Assembly (NCBI GenBank): GCA_021736255.1
Contig: JAIPGG010000012.1
Coordinates: 1 to 43,410 of the forward strand
Origin: Spirochaetales bacterium
Lineage (GTDB): Bacteria; Spirochaetota; Spirochaetia; JAIPGG01
Direction of reading: 5' to 3'
DNA length: 43,410 nt
This document shows positions 7,595 through 14,961 of this stretch, piece after piece; the first letter of the stretch is position 1, and the number at the start of each line of letters is the position of its first letter. The notes below the pieces were generated by a model. It had not been told where the DNA came from. It saw only the letters and a program-made list of their open reading frames with translations, and ran no database searches. The position numbers were made by a program, and so were the translations under genes.

Positions 7595-8496
7595 TGCGCA
7601 GATTCAAATACTGGGGAAAAATCATCGGTCTTGCCGCCGGCTTCGCCGTTGCCCGTATCTTCGGTGCAGCGCTCGGCCTGGTGATCGGACACATTATTGA
7701 CCAGCTCCTGTTCGAGTACCGATTTCGCAAAAGCGCCCGCGCCTTCTTTGCCGACCCCTCACTGAACGAGCTCCCCGAAGACTTTCAGCGGGCCGCCGTT
7801 TTTTCCCTTGCCGCCGCAGCGGCTCTGAAACACAGCGGCAACCCGACCCTGATACAGATCGAACAACTCTGTGCCGCCATAGGCGACGAACTGATGATGG
7901 GAAAACGCGAGGCCTACCGCCTGAATCTCCTTGTCGAACTGGCCCTGGAACACGCCGCCCCTGCCGGGCAGGCCGAGGCTGGAAGCGCAAAAGGTAGTGG
8001 TGCACAGACTGAGGCCGGGGGTGGTGCGGCTGAGGCTGGAGGTAGTGCCGGGGTCGAAGGCGGGGCCGGGCAGCGAGAACGATTCATCGAGGCCGCAGGC
8101 AGGCACATCCGCCGGCAATTGAGCGAAAGAGAACAGGAGATCCTTTTCAAGGTGATCTCACAGGCCTGTCCCGGCTGCAAGGGGGACAAGAAGGACCTTC
8201 GCGGCTTTGTCCGGAAGCTGGCGGAGGCTGCCGGAATCGATCTAAACCGGAACCGCGCCCTTATCGGCGGGGGCGGAAGCTACGTTCGTGCATGCAGACT
8301 GCTTGGAGTAAAACCCGACAGCTCCCTCCAAGAGATCAAGCAGGTATACCGGAGCCTTGCCCGGGATTTTCATCCAGACAATGCCGGCGTTCTCGAACCC
8401 GAACAGCAGGATACCTCGGCCCAGGCCTTCATCCGCATCCGGGAAGCCTACGAGACGATTTTGCAGTATCATCGGGGAGAAACGCTGGGGGATTAG
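7594..8496 (+). CDS. DjlA-like membrane J-domain co-chaperone
   Basis: A 300-residue protein with the DjlA layout. A Gly/Ala-rich transmembrane segment (about residues 8-33) is followed by a helical TerB-like central region (about 40-120 and 162-225) and a C-terminal J domain (about 232-295) with the HPD triad at 260-262 (DFHPDN). The J domain would stimulate DnaK ATPase at the inner face of the membrane. Between the two halves of the central region lies an Ala/Gly/Glu low-complexity insert (about 122-160), which is not a usual part of this family. Start ATG 7594 overlaps the upstream stop. The gene converges on murA. Confidence 0.85.
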   Translation: MRRFKYWGKIIGLAAGFAVARIFGAALGLVIGHIIDQLLFEYRFRKSARAFFADPSLNELPEDFQRAAVFSLAAAAALKHSGNPTLIQIEQLCAAIGDELMMGKREAYRLNLLVELALEHAAPAGQAEAGSAKGSGAQTEAGGGAAEAGGSAGVEGGAGQRERFIEAAGRHIRRQLSEREQEILFKVISQACPGCKGDKKDLRGFVRKLAEAAGIDLNRNRALIGGGGSYVRACRLLGVKPDSSLQEIKQVYRSLARDFHPDNAGVLEPEQQDTSAQAFIRIREAYETILQYHRGETLGD

Positions 8497-8569
8497 TTGC
8501 TGTCGCTCGGCCGGCTGCAGCGGCCAGCCCGCCACCGGCGACACCGGCAGCGGCAACGCCAACGGCAGC

Positions 8570-8589
8570 GGCCGGCAAGAACGCCGGCC
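8570..8589. terminator. GC-rich stem-loop between convergent genes
   Basis: GGCCGGC (8570-8576) pairs perfectly with GCCGGCC (8583-8589) around a 6-nt loop. It ends exactly at the murA stop codon, between two convergent genes. There is no long T-run on either side, so it may be a weak or factor-assisted bidirectional terminator. The rest of the spacer (8497-8569) is imperfect CCGGCAGCGGC-type repeats. Confidence 0.35.
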
Positions 8590-9885
8590 TTACACCGGCA
8601 GCCGCTTGATCCGCGCGCCGAGAGCCTTCAGGCGCCCGGTAAGGTCTTCGTAGCCGCGTTCGATCTGGTAGACATTGCGGATAATGCTCTTGCCCTCCGC
8701 GCCCATGGCGGCAAGAAGCATGGCCATTCCCGCCCGGACATCCGGAGAGACCAGGTCGTCGCCCTTCAGACGGGAGGGTCCCGACACCACCGCACGGTGG
8801 GGATCGCAGAGGATGATCCTGGCCCCCATGGAAATCAGCTTGTCCACGAAAAACATCCGGGATTCGAACATCTTCTCGTAGATAAGCACCGTTCCCTCCA
8901 CCTGGGTTGCCATCACCAGGATGATACTCGTGAGGTCCGGCGGAAAACCCGGCCAGGGCGCGTCGTCGATCTTCGGAATCATACCGCCGATATCGGGAAA
9001 CACCTTCAGCTCCTGTCCGGCGGGAACAAAAATCGTGCTCCCGTCGGCCTCCCAGTGTATTCCGAGTTTCCCGTATGCGATCTTGACCATCCTGAGGTCC
9101 CGGGGTGCGGCATCCTGGATTTCCAGTTCTCCCCGGGTAACAGCGGCAAGACCGAGGAAGGAGCCCACCTCCATGTAGTCGGGGCCGATGCGGAAGGAGG
9201 CGCCGTGAAGCCTTTTTACCCCCTGGATTCGCAGGATATTCGAGCCGATGCCGGAAATCTTTGCTCCCATCGAATTGAGGAGCCGGCACAGGTCCTGGAT
9301 GTGCGGTTCGGAGGCGGCATTCTGGATTACCGTCTGCCCCTCGGCAAGTACCGCCGCCATCAGAGCATTCTCGGTGGCCGTAACCGAGGTTTCGTCGAGA
9401 AAGATGTCTTCACCGACGAGCTTGTTCGCAGTGAGCTTGAACTGCCCGTCGATCTCGACCCGGGCGCCCAGGTCGGAAAGCGCAAGAAAGTGGGTGTCGA
9501 GCCTGCGTCTGCCGATCACATCGCCGCCGGGAGGGGGAAGAACAGCCTTGCCCGTCCGGGTCAGGAGAGGACCGGCAAAGAGAATCGAGGCCCGCACATT
9601 CTTTCCCTGTTCGGCGGGGACCTCGCTGCTGGTAATGTTCGTTGTGGTAATCCGGTAGGAATCGTGACCGGTCTTTTCGACCTTCACCCCCAGATCACCC
9701 ATGATGTCCAGCATCACGTGGACATCCTCGATATCGGGGATATTCGAGAGTTCAACCGGTTCATCGGTAAGCAGACAGGCAGCTATGCACGGCAGAGCCG
9801 CATTCTTGTTTCCATGGGCACGAACCTTTCCCTTCACGGGAAAGCTGCCCTCGATCTCGTATCGCAGGTCCTCGCAGTCTTCCAT
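8590..9885 (-). CDS. murA: UDP-N-acetylglucosamine 1-carboxyvinyltransferase (Asp-type)
   Basis: MurA transfers enolpyruvate from PEP to UDP-GlcNAc, the first committed step of peptidoglycan synthesis, in the cytoplasm. The 431-residue protein (ATG 9885; a GTG at 9906 would add 7 residues) has the N-terminal NKNAALP motif and the two-fold beta-alpha domain pattern throughout. The catalytic loop reads [11 protein letters not shown]: the usual Cys115 is replaced by Asp. Asp-type MurA enzymes are known from mycobacteria, chlamydiae and Borrelia and are intrinsically insensitive to fosfomycin. The gene follows the MNT/HEPN relic, and its 5' 50 or so bases are duplicated upstream. Confidence 0.93.
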   Translation of the reverse strand: MEDCEDLRYEIEGSFPVKGKVRAHGNKNAALPCIAACLLTDEPVELSNIPDIEDVHVMLDIMGDLGVKVEKTGHDSYRITTTNITSSEVPAEQGKNVRASILFAGPLLTRTGKAVLPPPGGDVIGRRRLDTHFLALSDLGARVEIDGQFKLTANKLVGEDIFLDETSVTATENALMAAVLAEGQTVIQNAASEPHIQDLCRLLNSMGAKISGIGSNILRIQGVKRLHGASFRIGPDYMEVGSFLGLAAVTRGELEIQDAAPRDLRMVKIAYGKLGIHWEADGSTIFVPAGQELKVFPDIGGMIPKIDDAPWPGFPPDLTSIILVMATQVEGTVLIYEKMFESRMFFVDKLISMGARIILCDPHRAVVSGPSRLKGDDLVSPDVRAGMAMLLAAMGAEGKSIIRNVYQIERGYEDLTGRLKALGARIKRLPV

Positions 9886-9927
9886 ATAGGATGACTCTAC
9901 CCTCACCAGGCCCGGTCGTCAATCGGT
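9837..9927. repeat. 91-bp direct repeat, copy 1 (murA 5' end)
   Basis: This segment holds the first 16 or so codons of murA, its leader and the last three codons (ACC GAT TGA, read on the minus strand) of the reading frame upstream. It is identical over 91 bp to 10403-10493. Together the two copies bracket the MNT/HEPN segment 9928-10402. Confidence 0.95.
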
Positions 9928-10088
9928 GTATGATTGAAAGGCTCTCATCAAATCATCCCACGTCTGCAGATGTGCAAGAATTTCGGAGTGAATCGCTTCA
10001 AACATTTCATTTTTATACAAATGACTGAGCTCGTTTCTCCAGTCGATCATTTTAAGAGCTGTTTCACATTTTTCAGGCGCTCTTCCAT
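9919..10088 (-). pseudogene. HEPN toxin gene (HI0074-type) with internal deletion
   Basis: From an ATG at 10088, overlapping the end of the MNT gene, the minus strand reads MEERLKNVKQLLK and then a stop. That is a typical HEPN beginning. Immediately after, in another frame, an ATG overlapping this stop opens MIDWRNELSHLYKNEMF and continues to the TGA at 9919. This second piece is the C-terminal helix pair of nucleotidyltransferase-substrate-binding (HEPN) proteins and retains the Rx4H RNase motif (RNELSH). Only about 56 of the family's roughly 130-150 residues remain, so an internal deletion of roughly 75-90 codons with a frame change is inferred. The final codons and stop come from repeat copy 1. 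Confidence 0.75.
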
Positions 10089-10348
10089 ACCTCGGACTCC
10101 TGCAGAGCCGTCTGTTCGAACTCCGAATCTACTTGCTCAAAATTGATGATGTCGACTTTCCAGGGAATAAGGCTTTCTTCGATCTGTTCGAGAATACTGT
10201 GTTTTACTTCAGTGAAGGTCCTCTTATCCAACCCTTTGATACCGATATCAAAATCAGCTGCCCACCTGAAGTCGCCGGACACCCTCGAGCCGAACAGAAA
10301 AACAGTACATTCCCGATCGGCAAGCTCACGAAGCACGAGCTTTTTCAA
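10073..10348 (-). CDS. MNT-family minimal nucleotidyltransferase (antitoxin-like)
   Basis: The frame encodes a MNT protein: GSRVSGDFRWAADFDIGI contains the GSx...DxD nucleotidyltransferase motif, and the third acidic position is in VDIINFEQ. MntA-type proteins neutralise their HEPN partner by AMPylating it, so this is the antitoxin half of a type VII-like pair. The natural start is uncertain. The TTG at 10348 is one option, but family-like residues (KPDPKYEKKYYEL) continue upstream to a CTG at 10390, which has GGGAG about 8 bases before it. No ATG or GTG is available, so the 5' end may have been lost at the junction with repeat copy 2. Its partner HEPN gene is broken. Confidence 0.7.
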   Translation of the reverse strand: MKKLVLRELADRECTVFLFGSRVSGDFRWAADFDIGIKGLDKRTFTEVKHSILEQIEESLIPWKVDIINFEQVDSEFEQTALQESEVWKSA

Positions 10349-10402
10349 CAGTTCATAGTATTTCTTTTCGTATTTCGGATCCGGTTTCAGTGTAAATACT
10401 CC

Positions 10403-10493
10403 CGGGAAAGCTGCCCTCGATCTCGTATCGCAGGTCCTCGCAGTCTTCCATATAGGATGACTCTACCCTCACCAGGCCCGGTCGTCAATCGGT
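10403..10493. repeat. 91-bp direct repeat, copy 2 (murA 5' fragment)
   Basis: Identical to 9837-9927. This copy holds the stop codon of the lipoprotein gene (10485), the ancestral murA leader and a murA start fragment that runs out after EIEGSFP, where the MNT segment begins at about 10402. It shows that murA once directly followed the lipoprotein gene. Confidence 0.95.
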
Positions 10494-11750
10494 AGTCTTC
10501 TGAAGAAGAAGAAAGTACTGGCGGCCCTCGAAGGGGTTGTCGTCGAGCTTGATAGCGATTTGGCGCAGACGGCTTTGGCCGTCTTTACAGACAAGACGCA
10601 CCTGAAATGTGCTGACCGCGCCGGGGCCGAATCGCTCGGGAAAGGGGTTTTCTAAGATCCGGGGAAAGAGCACGTCGATGACATCGGATAAATCGCTGCA
10701 AATCCACTGTGTATCCGCCTCTGATTCTTCCGGTATAGGCGCAAATACCCGGACAACCGCTTCCTCGAGCGGAAGATCTTCGGCCGCTTCTTCTGCGGCA
10801 TAGCTCAAAAAACCGCGTGTTCCCTGCCGGACCAGGATTTCCCTGCAGGTATCGAGAAAATTGTTGAGACTCCGGACAATGTTGACCGTCGAGCGTTCAC
10901 TCATCCGCTCGTCCGCATAGCCGTACCACATCAGGTAGGTCTCGAACCCGACATCCTCTTCGAAAATGCGGCGGAAAACAATCAGGTCTTGAAGCCCGTC
11001 GGCGTCGATGTCGCGAATAGTGTAGTGAGCCGTGTTCGAAAGCTCCAACCCGAAGGTTGCCGGGCCTCCGGTACCCGGGTATACCAGCCAGAACAACCGG
11101 GAGCCCTTCGATGAGGAGAACTCCAGATCCACGACGACAGGATACTCCCCCTCCCCCGCAAGGCGGCGGAGAGCATACCGTTCGAGCACCTTTCCCGAAC
11201 CGGCATCTATCAGCGAAGCAGGGTGAACTCCACCATCATCCCGCCGGTACATCGGAAACAAGCGAACCGGCACCCTTTTCTCGTCTTCGCTGCCGACCCG
11301 GGAATAGTCGCTGAAGACCAAAAAACGCCGGAGCTCCTCGAACTCGGAGGGAATCAGGAGAAAGACCGCATCCTCGTCACCGTCCGCATCCAGGTCAGCC
11401 CGAAGAGACATTTCCATACCCCGTTCCAACACCGGCATCCAGCCGGGAGGAAGGGCTTTCTTCAAGGCTGCACGGAAGGGCACCACAGCCCCGTCTGCAG
11501 GGGAAACCTGTCCAATCGATGAATCGGAATCCTTCCCCTCGGGGGATGCTTGCTGCCCGTCGACCCTAGTTCCGGAGGCTGCTTCCCGGGAATCTGCGTC
11601 CTGACCTTTTGTTTCCGGAGTTTTTACTCCTCCGGTTCCCGCACAGCCGGAGAAAAAGCCGAGCAGGAGCAGGACCGCCGCTGCCGCAGCGAGGATCGGC
11701 CTCGGCCGGGGGTGTTTTTGCTTAAGTTCTTTCAAAGCAGTGCTTTGCAT
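10485..11750 (-). CDS. Lipoprotein with FG-GAP-like Asp-rich motifs
   Basis: A 421-residue protein from ATG 11750, preceded by a GGGAAGGGG stretch. A hydrophobic signal (ILAAAAAVLLLLGFFSGC) ends in a lipobox Cys, and a polar Ser/Asp/Glu linker of about 60 residues follows. The body has two calcium-loop-like motifs, DLDADGDEDAVF and DIDADGLQDLIVF, as in FG-GAP/VCBS repeats, suggesting a propeller-like or beta-rich exported domain. Function unknown. It is divergent from the aspartate kinase gene. Its stop codon lies within repeat copy 2, so it was once directly followed by murA. Confidence 0.8.
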   Translation of the reverse strand: MQSTALKELKQKHPRPRPILAAAAAVLLLLGFFSGCAGTGGVKTPETKGQDADSREAASGTRVDGQQASPEGKDSDSSIGQVSPADGAVVPFRAALKKALPPGWMPVLERGMEMSLRADLDADGDEDAVFLLIPSEFEELRRFLVFSDYSRVGSEDEKRVPVRLFPMYRRDDGGVHPASLIDAGSGKVLERYALRRLAGEGEYPVVVDLEFSSSKGSRLFWLVYPGTGGPATFGLELSNTAHYTIRDIDADGLQDLIVFRRIFEEDVGFETYLMWYGYADERMSERSTVNIVRSLNNFLDTCREILVRQGTRGFLSYAAEEAAEDLPLEEAVVRVFAPIPEESEADTQWICSDLSDVIDVLFPRILENPFPERFGPGAVSTFQVRLVCKDGQSRLRQIAIKLDDNPFEGRQYFLLLQKTTD

Positions 11751-11793
11751 TCCCCTTCCCCTTTGCTGATATAGTAACAATACGCCGGGGGTT

Positions 11794-11820
11794 TTGCCAT
11801 TACTTTTTTTTGTGTATAAA
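11794..11820 (+). promoter_or_regulatory. Candidate promoter of the aspartate kinase gene
   Basis: TTGCCA (11794-11799) and an extended -10 TGTGTATAAA (TATAAA at 11815-11820) are 15 bp apart. The expected start point, about 11827, falls at the ATG at 11828, and there is no Shine-Dalgarno. The message may be leaderless. The short spacer makes this tentative. Confidence 0.4.
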
Positions 11821-11827
11821 TGAGCCT

Positions 11828-13207
11828 ATGAAGGTCATGAAATTCGGCGGCAGCTCGCTGAAAGATCCCGAGCGGATCCGCAATGTAGCTGCCATTGTCC
11901 AAAAAGAAGAGGAAACGGGGCCGGTAGCGGTAGTGCTTTCGGCCATGCAGGGGATTACCGACAGCCTGATCGGAGCAGCCAAAAGCGCCGAAGCAGGCGA
12001 TCCGAGTTACCGGTCGAACCTTTCGGACATGAGAGAGCGGGTTCTAAAAACGGCGACAGAGCTCGTAGGCCGGGGCGAGGTTACCGAATCGCTCGAGGTG
12101 ATGCTCGACGAACTCGAGGAGATCCTGCACGGGATAGAACTGGTCCGGGAATGCTCGCCGCGAAGCCTCGATCTGGTTCAGAGCTTCGGTGAACGGATGA
12201 ATTGTACGGTGGTGGCCGCGCTGCTCTCTGCAGAGGGATCTCCTGCGGTTATGACGGATGCCCGCGAGCTCGTGCGGACCGACGACAACCACCTCTCGGC
12301 GAATGTTGATTTCGAAATCACCTACCGTCAGATCGAGGAAAAGCTCGGAAGCTACGAAGCGGCCGGAGAAATCCCGGTCATTACCGGCTTTATCGGATCG
12401 ACGAATGAGGGAGTGACCACAACACTCGGCAGGAACGGTTCGGATTACAGCGCTTCGATCATGGGCGCGGGTCTGCGGGCCGAGGCGATCGAGATCTGGA
12501 CCGACGTGGACGGAGTGATGAGCGCCGACCCCCGGATCGTCCCAAACGCCTTCGTGGTTCCCGAGGTCAGCTTCGAAGAAGCCATGGAACTCTCCTACTT
12601 CGGGGCCAAGGTCATTCATCCCTATACCATGATTCCTGCAGTAGACCGCACTATCCCCGTCTGGATCAGAAACACCCTCAACCCCGAAGCCCCGGGCACC
12701 CGAATAGCCAAAGACGCCGCGAAAAGCGAAAAGCCCATAACCGGCATCGCCAGCATCGACGGAGCGGCCCTGATCAATGTCCAGGGCGGGGGCATGGTGG
12801 GAATGCCGGGAGTAGCCTCAAAGGTGTTCTCGATCATGGCCGAATGCAAGGCAAACATCATCATGATCTCTCAGGCCTCCTCCGAGCACTCGATCTGCAT
12901 GGTATTGCGGGAATCGGAGACCGAGCGGGCCCTCCATGCTTTGCGGGAAGGCCTGAGGGAGGAAGTACGGGCGAAGAAGATCCAGAACTTCGAACTCATC
13001 CGGGATCTGGAGATCGTCTCCATCATCGGCGACAAGATGCGGGGAACCCCGGGCATCTCCGGGAGACTTTTCAAGAGCCTTGGAGACAACGAAATCAATG
13101 TCCTCGCCATCGCCCAGGGATCCTCCGAGAGGAACATCTCTTTCGTCGTTCAGACGGCACAGCGAGAAGACACGCTGAAAACCGTTCACCAGGCCTTTCT
13201 GGAATAG
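11828..13207 (+). CDS. lysC: Aspartate kinase, monofunctional, two ACT domains
   Basis: Aspartate kinase phosphorylates L-aspartate, the first step to lysine, threonine and methionine. The 459-residue protein starts MKVMKFGGSSLKD with the KFGGSS kinase motif. It has the class features VQSFGERM, TGFIGS, GRNGSDYSA and WTDVDGVMSADPR, and ends in two ACT domains (about residues 305-459) that normally bind the feedback amino acid. Length fits E. coli LysC-type or the N-terminal part of ThrA; no homoserine dehydrogenase domain is attached. ATG 11828 is chosen because the kinase motif begins immediately. It lies 45 bp before threonine synthase, so a threonine-branch role and threonine feedback are likely. 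Whether lysC or thrA is the best symbol is uncertain. Confidence 0.92.
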   Translation: MKVMKFGGSSLKDPERIRNVAAIVQKEEETGPVAVVLSAMQGITDSLIGAAKSAEAGDPSYRSNLSDMRERVLKTATELVGRGEVTESLEVMLDELEEILHGIELVRECSPRSLDLVQSFGERMNCTVVAALLSAEGSPAVMTDARELVRTDDNHLSANVDFEITYRQIEEKLGSYEAAGEIPVITGFIGSTNEGVTTTLGRNGSDYSASIMGAGLRAEAIEIWTDVDGVMSADPRIVPNAFVVPEVSFEEAMELSYFGAKVIHPYTMIPAVDRTIPVWIRNTLNPEAPGTRIAKDAAKSEKPITGIASIDGAALINVQGGGMVGMPGVASKVFSIMAECKANIIMISQASSEHSICMVLRESETERALHALREGLREEVRAKKIQNFELIRDLEIVSIIGDKMRGTPGISGRLFKSLGDNEINVLAIAQGSSERNISFVVQTAQREDTLKTVHQAFLE

Positions 13208-13228
13208 CGCCGGAACGAGTACCGGCGC
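13207..13228 (+). other. GC stem-loop in the kinase-synthase spacer
   Basis: GCGCCGG (13207-13213) pairs with CCGGCGC (13222-13228) around an 8-nt loop, beginning at the last base of the aspartate kinase stop codon. No T-run follows, so it is more likely a processing or stability element than a terminator. The thrC ribosome-binding site (GGAG) lies about 15-20 nt downstream. Confidence 0.4.
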
Positions 13229-13252
13229 CGATAACATGAACAGGAGCATGCG

Positions 13253-14809
13253 ATGAGGTTTCGAAGCACCCGCGACCAGGCACCAGCTGCAGACGGCACC
13301 AGCTTTCGCGAGGCAATCTTCCAGGGCCTGGCCCCCGACGGCGGCCTGTATCACCCCACCTCGGTCCCCGATCTGAGCCGCGTATACCAAGAGATCGGGC
13401 CGGAAACATCCTTTGTCGAGCTTGCCGCCGAGATGACCGCCGCCCTCTTTCCCGAAGAGTTCGGACGGCAGGGCGCCCGGGAAATCTGCGAAGAGGCCTT
13501 TCCATTCGAACCGGCCGTCCGGAAGGTAAGCGAGGACATCTACATCCTCGAGCTCTTTCACGGCCCCTCCTGCGCCTTCAAAGACTTCGGCGCCTCGTTT
13601 TTGGCCACCAGCATGGAATACTTTCTCGAACATCCGGCCGCGGGCACTTCATCCGCCGCCGGCTCCGCCTCATCCTCCGAAAGCGGCCATGCCGTCATCC
13701 TGACGGCAACCTCCGGCGACACCGGCAGCGCCGTAGCCCGCGCCTTCTACGGGAAGGACAACATCGACGTCGTGATCCTCTACCCCTCCGGCCGGGTCAG
13801 CCCGCTCCAGGAACAGCAGCTGACCACCCTCGGCGGCAACATCACCGCCCTGGAGGTGAAGGGAAACTTCGACGACTGCCAGCGGATGGTCAAACAGGCC
13901 TTTACCGACCCAGAACTCCGGAAAAGGCTGCCGCTTACATCGGCCAACTCGATCAACCTCGGCCGGCTGATTCCCCAGGCGTACTACTACATCTACGGCT
14001 GGACCCGGCCGGCGGACCTTCGGGCAATCTGCGTCCCCTCCGGCAATTTCGGGAACCTCACCGCGGGCATCTACGCTTGGACCTGGGGCCTTCCGGTAAG
14101 CCGCTTCATTGCCGCAACCAACGCCAACGATGTTGTACCCGAGTACCTGATGAGCGGGGACTACTCCCCCCGACCCTCCCGGCAGACCCTCTCCAACGCC
14201 ATGGACGTGGGCGATCCCAGCAATTTCGAACGGATGCTCGCCGTATTCGGCGGCGATTCAAAGGCAATGGCCGAACTCATCCGCGGCGAGGCCGTGAGCG
14301 ACGAGGAGACCCTCCAAACCATCGCCCGGGTCCGGAAGGACTACGGCATCTTCCTGGACCCGCACACCGCAGTGGGTTTTCTGGCAGCAGAGCGATACCT
14401 GGAGAGCTGCCGGTCCGCGGCAGGCTCGAGCTCGGACTCGGCAGACGGCGGGCCAGTGGGGCGCGGCCGGGGTTCTGGGGGAGCCGGCGGCGACCGGCAG
14501 GCGGCAGGATCGAGCTCGGACTCGGCAGACGGCGGGCCAGAGGGGCGCGGCCGGGGTCCTGCGGGAGCCGGCGGCGGGCCGGAAGCGGCCGGCCCGAACC
14601 CTGTCACGGGCGGCACCGACGCCGGCCCCGTCCTGGTCCTTTCGACCGCCCACCCCGGCAAGTTCACCGAGACCGTCGAAAAGGCCACCGGAGAGAAGCC
14701 CGAACTCCCCGAGCGCCTGGCAAAGGTCCTGGACCTGCCGAAGCAGGCGATCCCGGTAGAGAACACCCTCGAGGCGCTCCGCAGCCTCTTGCTGGAGCGC
14801 TACGGATGA
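13253..14809 (+). CDS. thrC: Threonine synthase with low-complexity inserts
   Basis: ThrC converts O-phosphohomoserine to threonine using PLP in the cytoplasm. The 518-residue protein has the PLP lysine in SCAFKDFGA (Lys110), the phosphate loop TATSGDTGSA, and SGNFGNLTAG. The C-terminus HTAVGFLAAERYL...VLSTAHPGKF is typical of the yeast/E. coli-type enzyme. Two inserts interrupt the fold: a short Ser/Ala one (about 128-145) and a 70-residue Gly/Ser/Asp/Arg one (about 388-458), which sits between the penultimate helix and the LSTAHPGKF strand. GGAG lies 7 bases before ATG 13253. It is downstream of aspartate kinase in one operon. Confidence 0.93.
   Translation: MRFRSTRDQAPAADGTSFREAIFQGLAPDGGLYHPTSVPDLSRVYQEIGPETSFVELAAEMTAALFPEEFGRQGAREICEEAFPFEPAVRKVSEDIYILELFHGPSCAFKDFGASFLATSMEYFLEHPAAGTSSAAGSASSSESGHAVILTATSGDTGSAVARAFYGKDNIDVVILYPSGRVSPLQEQQLTTLGGNITALEVKGNFDDCQRMVKQAFTDPELRKRLPLTSANSINLGRLIPQAYYYIYGWTRPADLRAICVPSGNFGNLTAGIYAWTWGLPVSRFIAATNANDVVPEYLMSGDYSPRPSRQTLSNAMDVGDPSNFERMLAVFGGDSKAMAELIRGEAVSDEETLQTIARVRKDYGIFLDPHTAVGFLAAERYLESCRSAAGSSSDSADGGPVGRGRGSGGAGGDRQAAGSSSDSADGGPEGRGRGPAGAGGGPEAAGPNPVTGGTDAGPVLVLSTAHPGKFTETVEKATGEKPELPERLAKVLDLPKQAIPVENTLEALRSLLLERYG
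14417..14584 (+). repeat. 84-bp tandem duplication inside thrC
   Basis: Two near-identical 84-bp units (14417-14500 and 14501-14584) differ at only a handful of bases. Each encodes AAGSSSDSADGGP followed by GRGRG and Gly/Ala residues. The length is 28 codons, so the frame is kept. The low divergence suggests recent expansion. Confidence 0.9.
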
Positions 14810-14961
14810 AAGTGCCGGCTCACATCATCCGGATAAGCCGCCTGCCTGCAGCAGCGCAGCCTCTAAAGGCGCCGGCCGGAGCTCTGACGGCTGCTGGTCC
14901 TAGGGCCGGGGGCAACGCCCGGGGCTCCCTCGCGGGCACCGTCGGAGGCGGAGGCTTATGA
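14806..14961 (+). CDS. Possible 51-residue coupled small ORF
   Basis: An ATG overlaps the thrC stop (ATGA at 14806-14809), with GGAG about 8 bases upstream. The frame runs 51 codons and its TGA overlaps the galE ATG (ATGA at 14958-14961). The product is basic at the N-terminus (MKVPAHIIRISRL) and then Ala/Gly/Pro-rich. The double overlap is what a translationally coupled gene would show. The composition, however, matches the low-complexity DNA of the region, and galE has its own GGAGGCGGAGG. It may be a spacer that happens to be open. Confidence 0.35.
   Translation: MKVPAHIIRISRLPAAAQPLKAPAGALTAAGPRAGGNARGSLAGTVGGGGL

Noticed and set aside
8497-9894. 465-codon plus-strand frame opposite murA
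   Set aside because: It is antisense to murA, which has unmistakable motifs. The open frame is a by-product of the GC-rich codon pattern, and no domain is recognisable.
11751-11827. Lysine riboswitch or threonine attenuator before aspartate kinase
   Set aside because: The divergent spacer is only about 77 bp and holds no leader ORF with Thr/Ile codons and no terminator-antiterminator pair.
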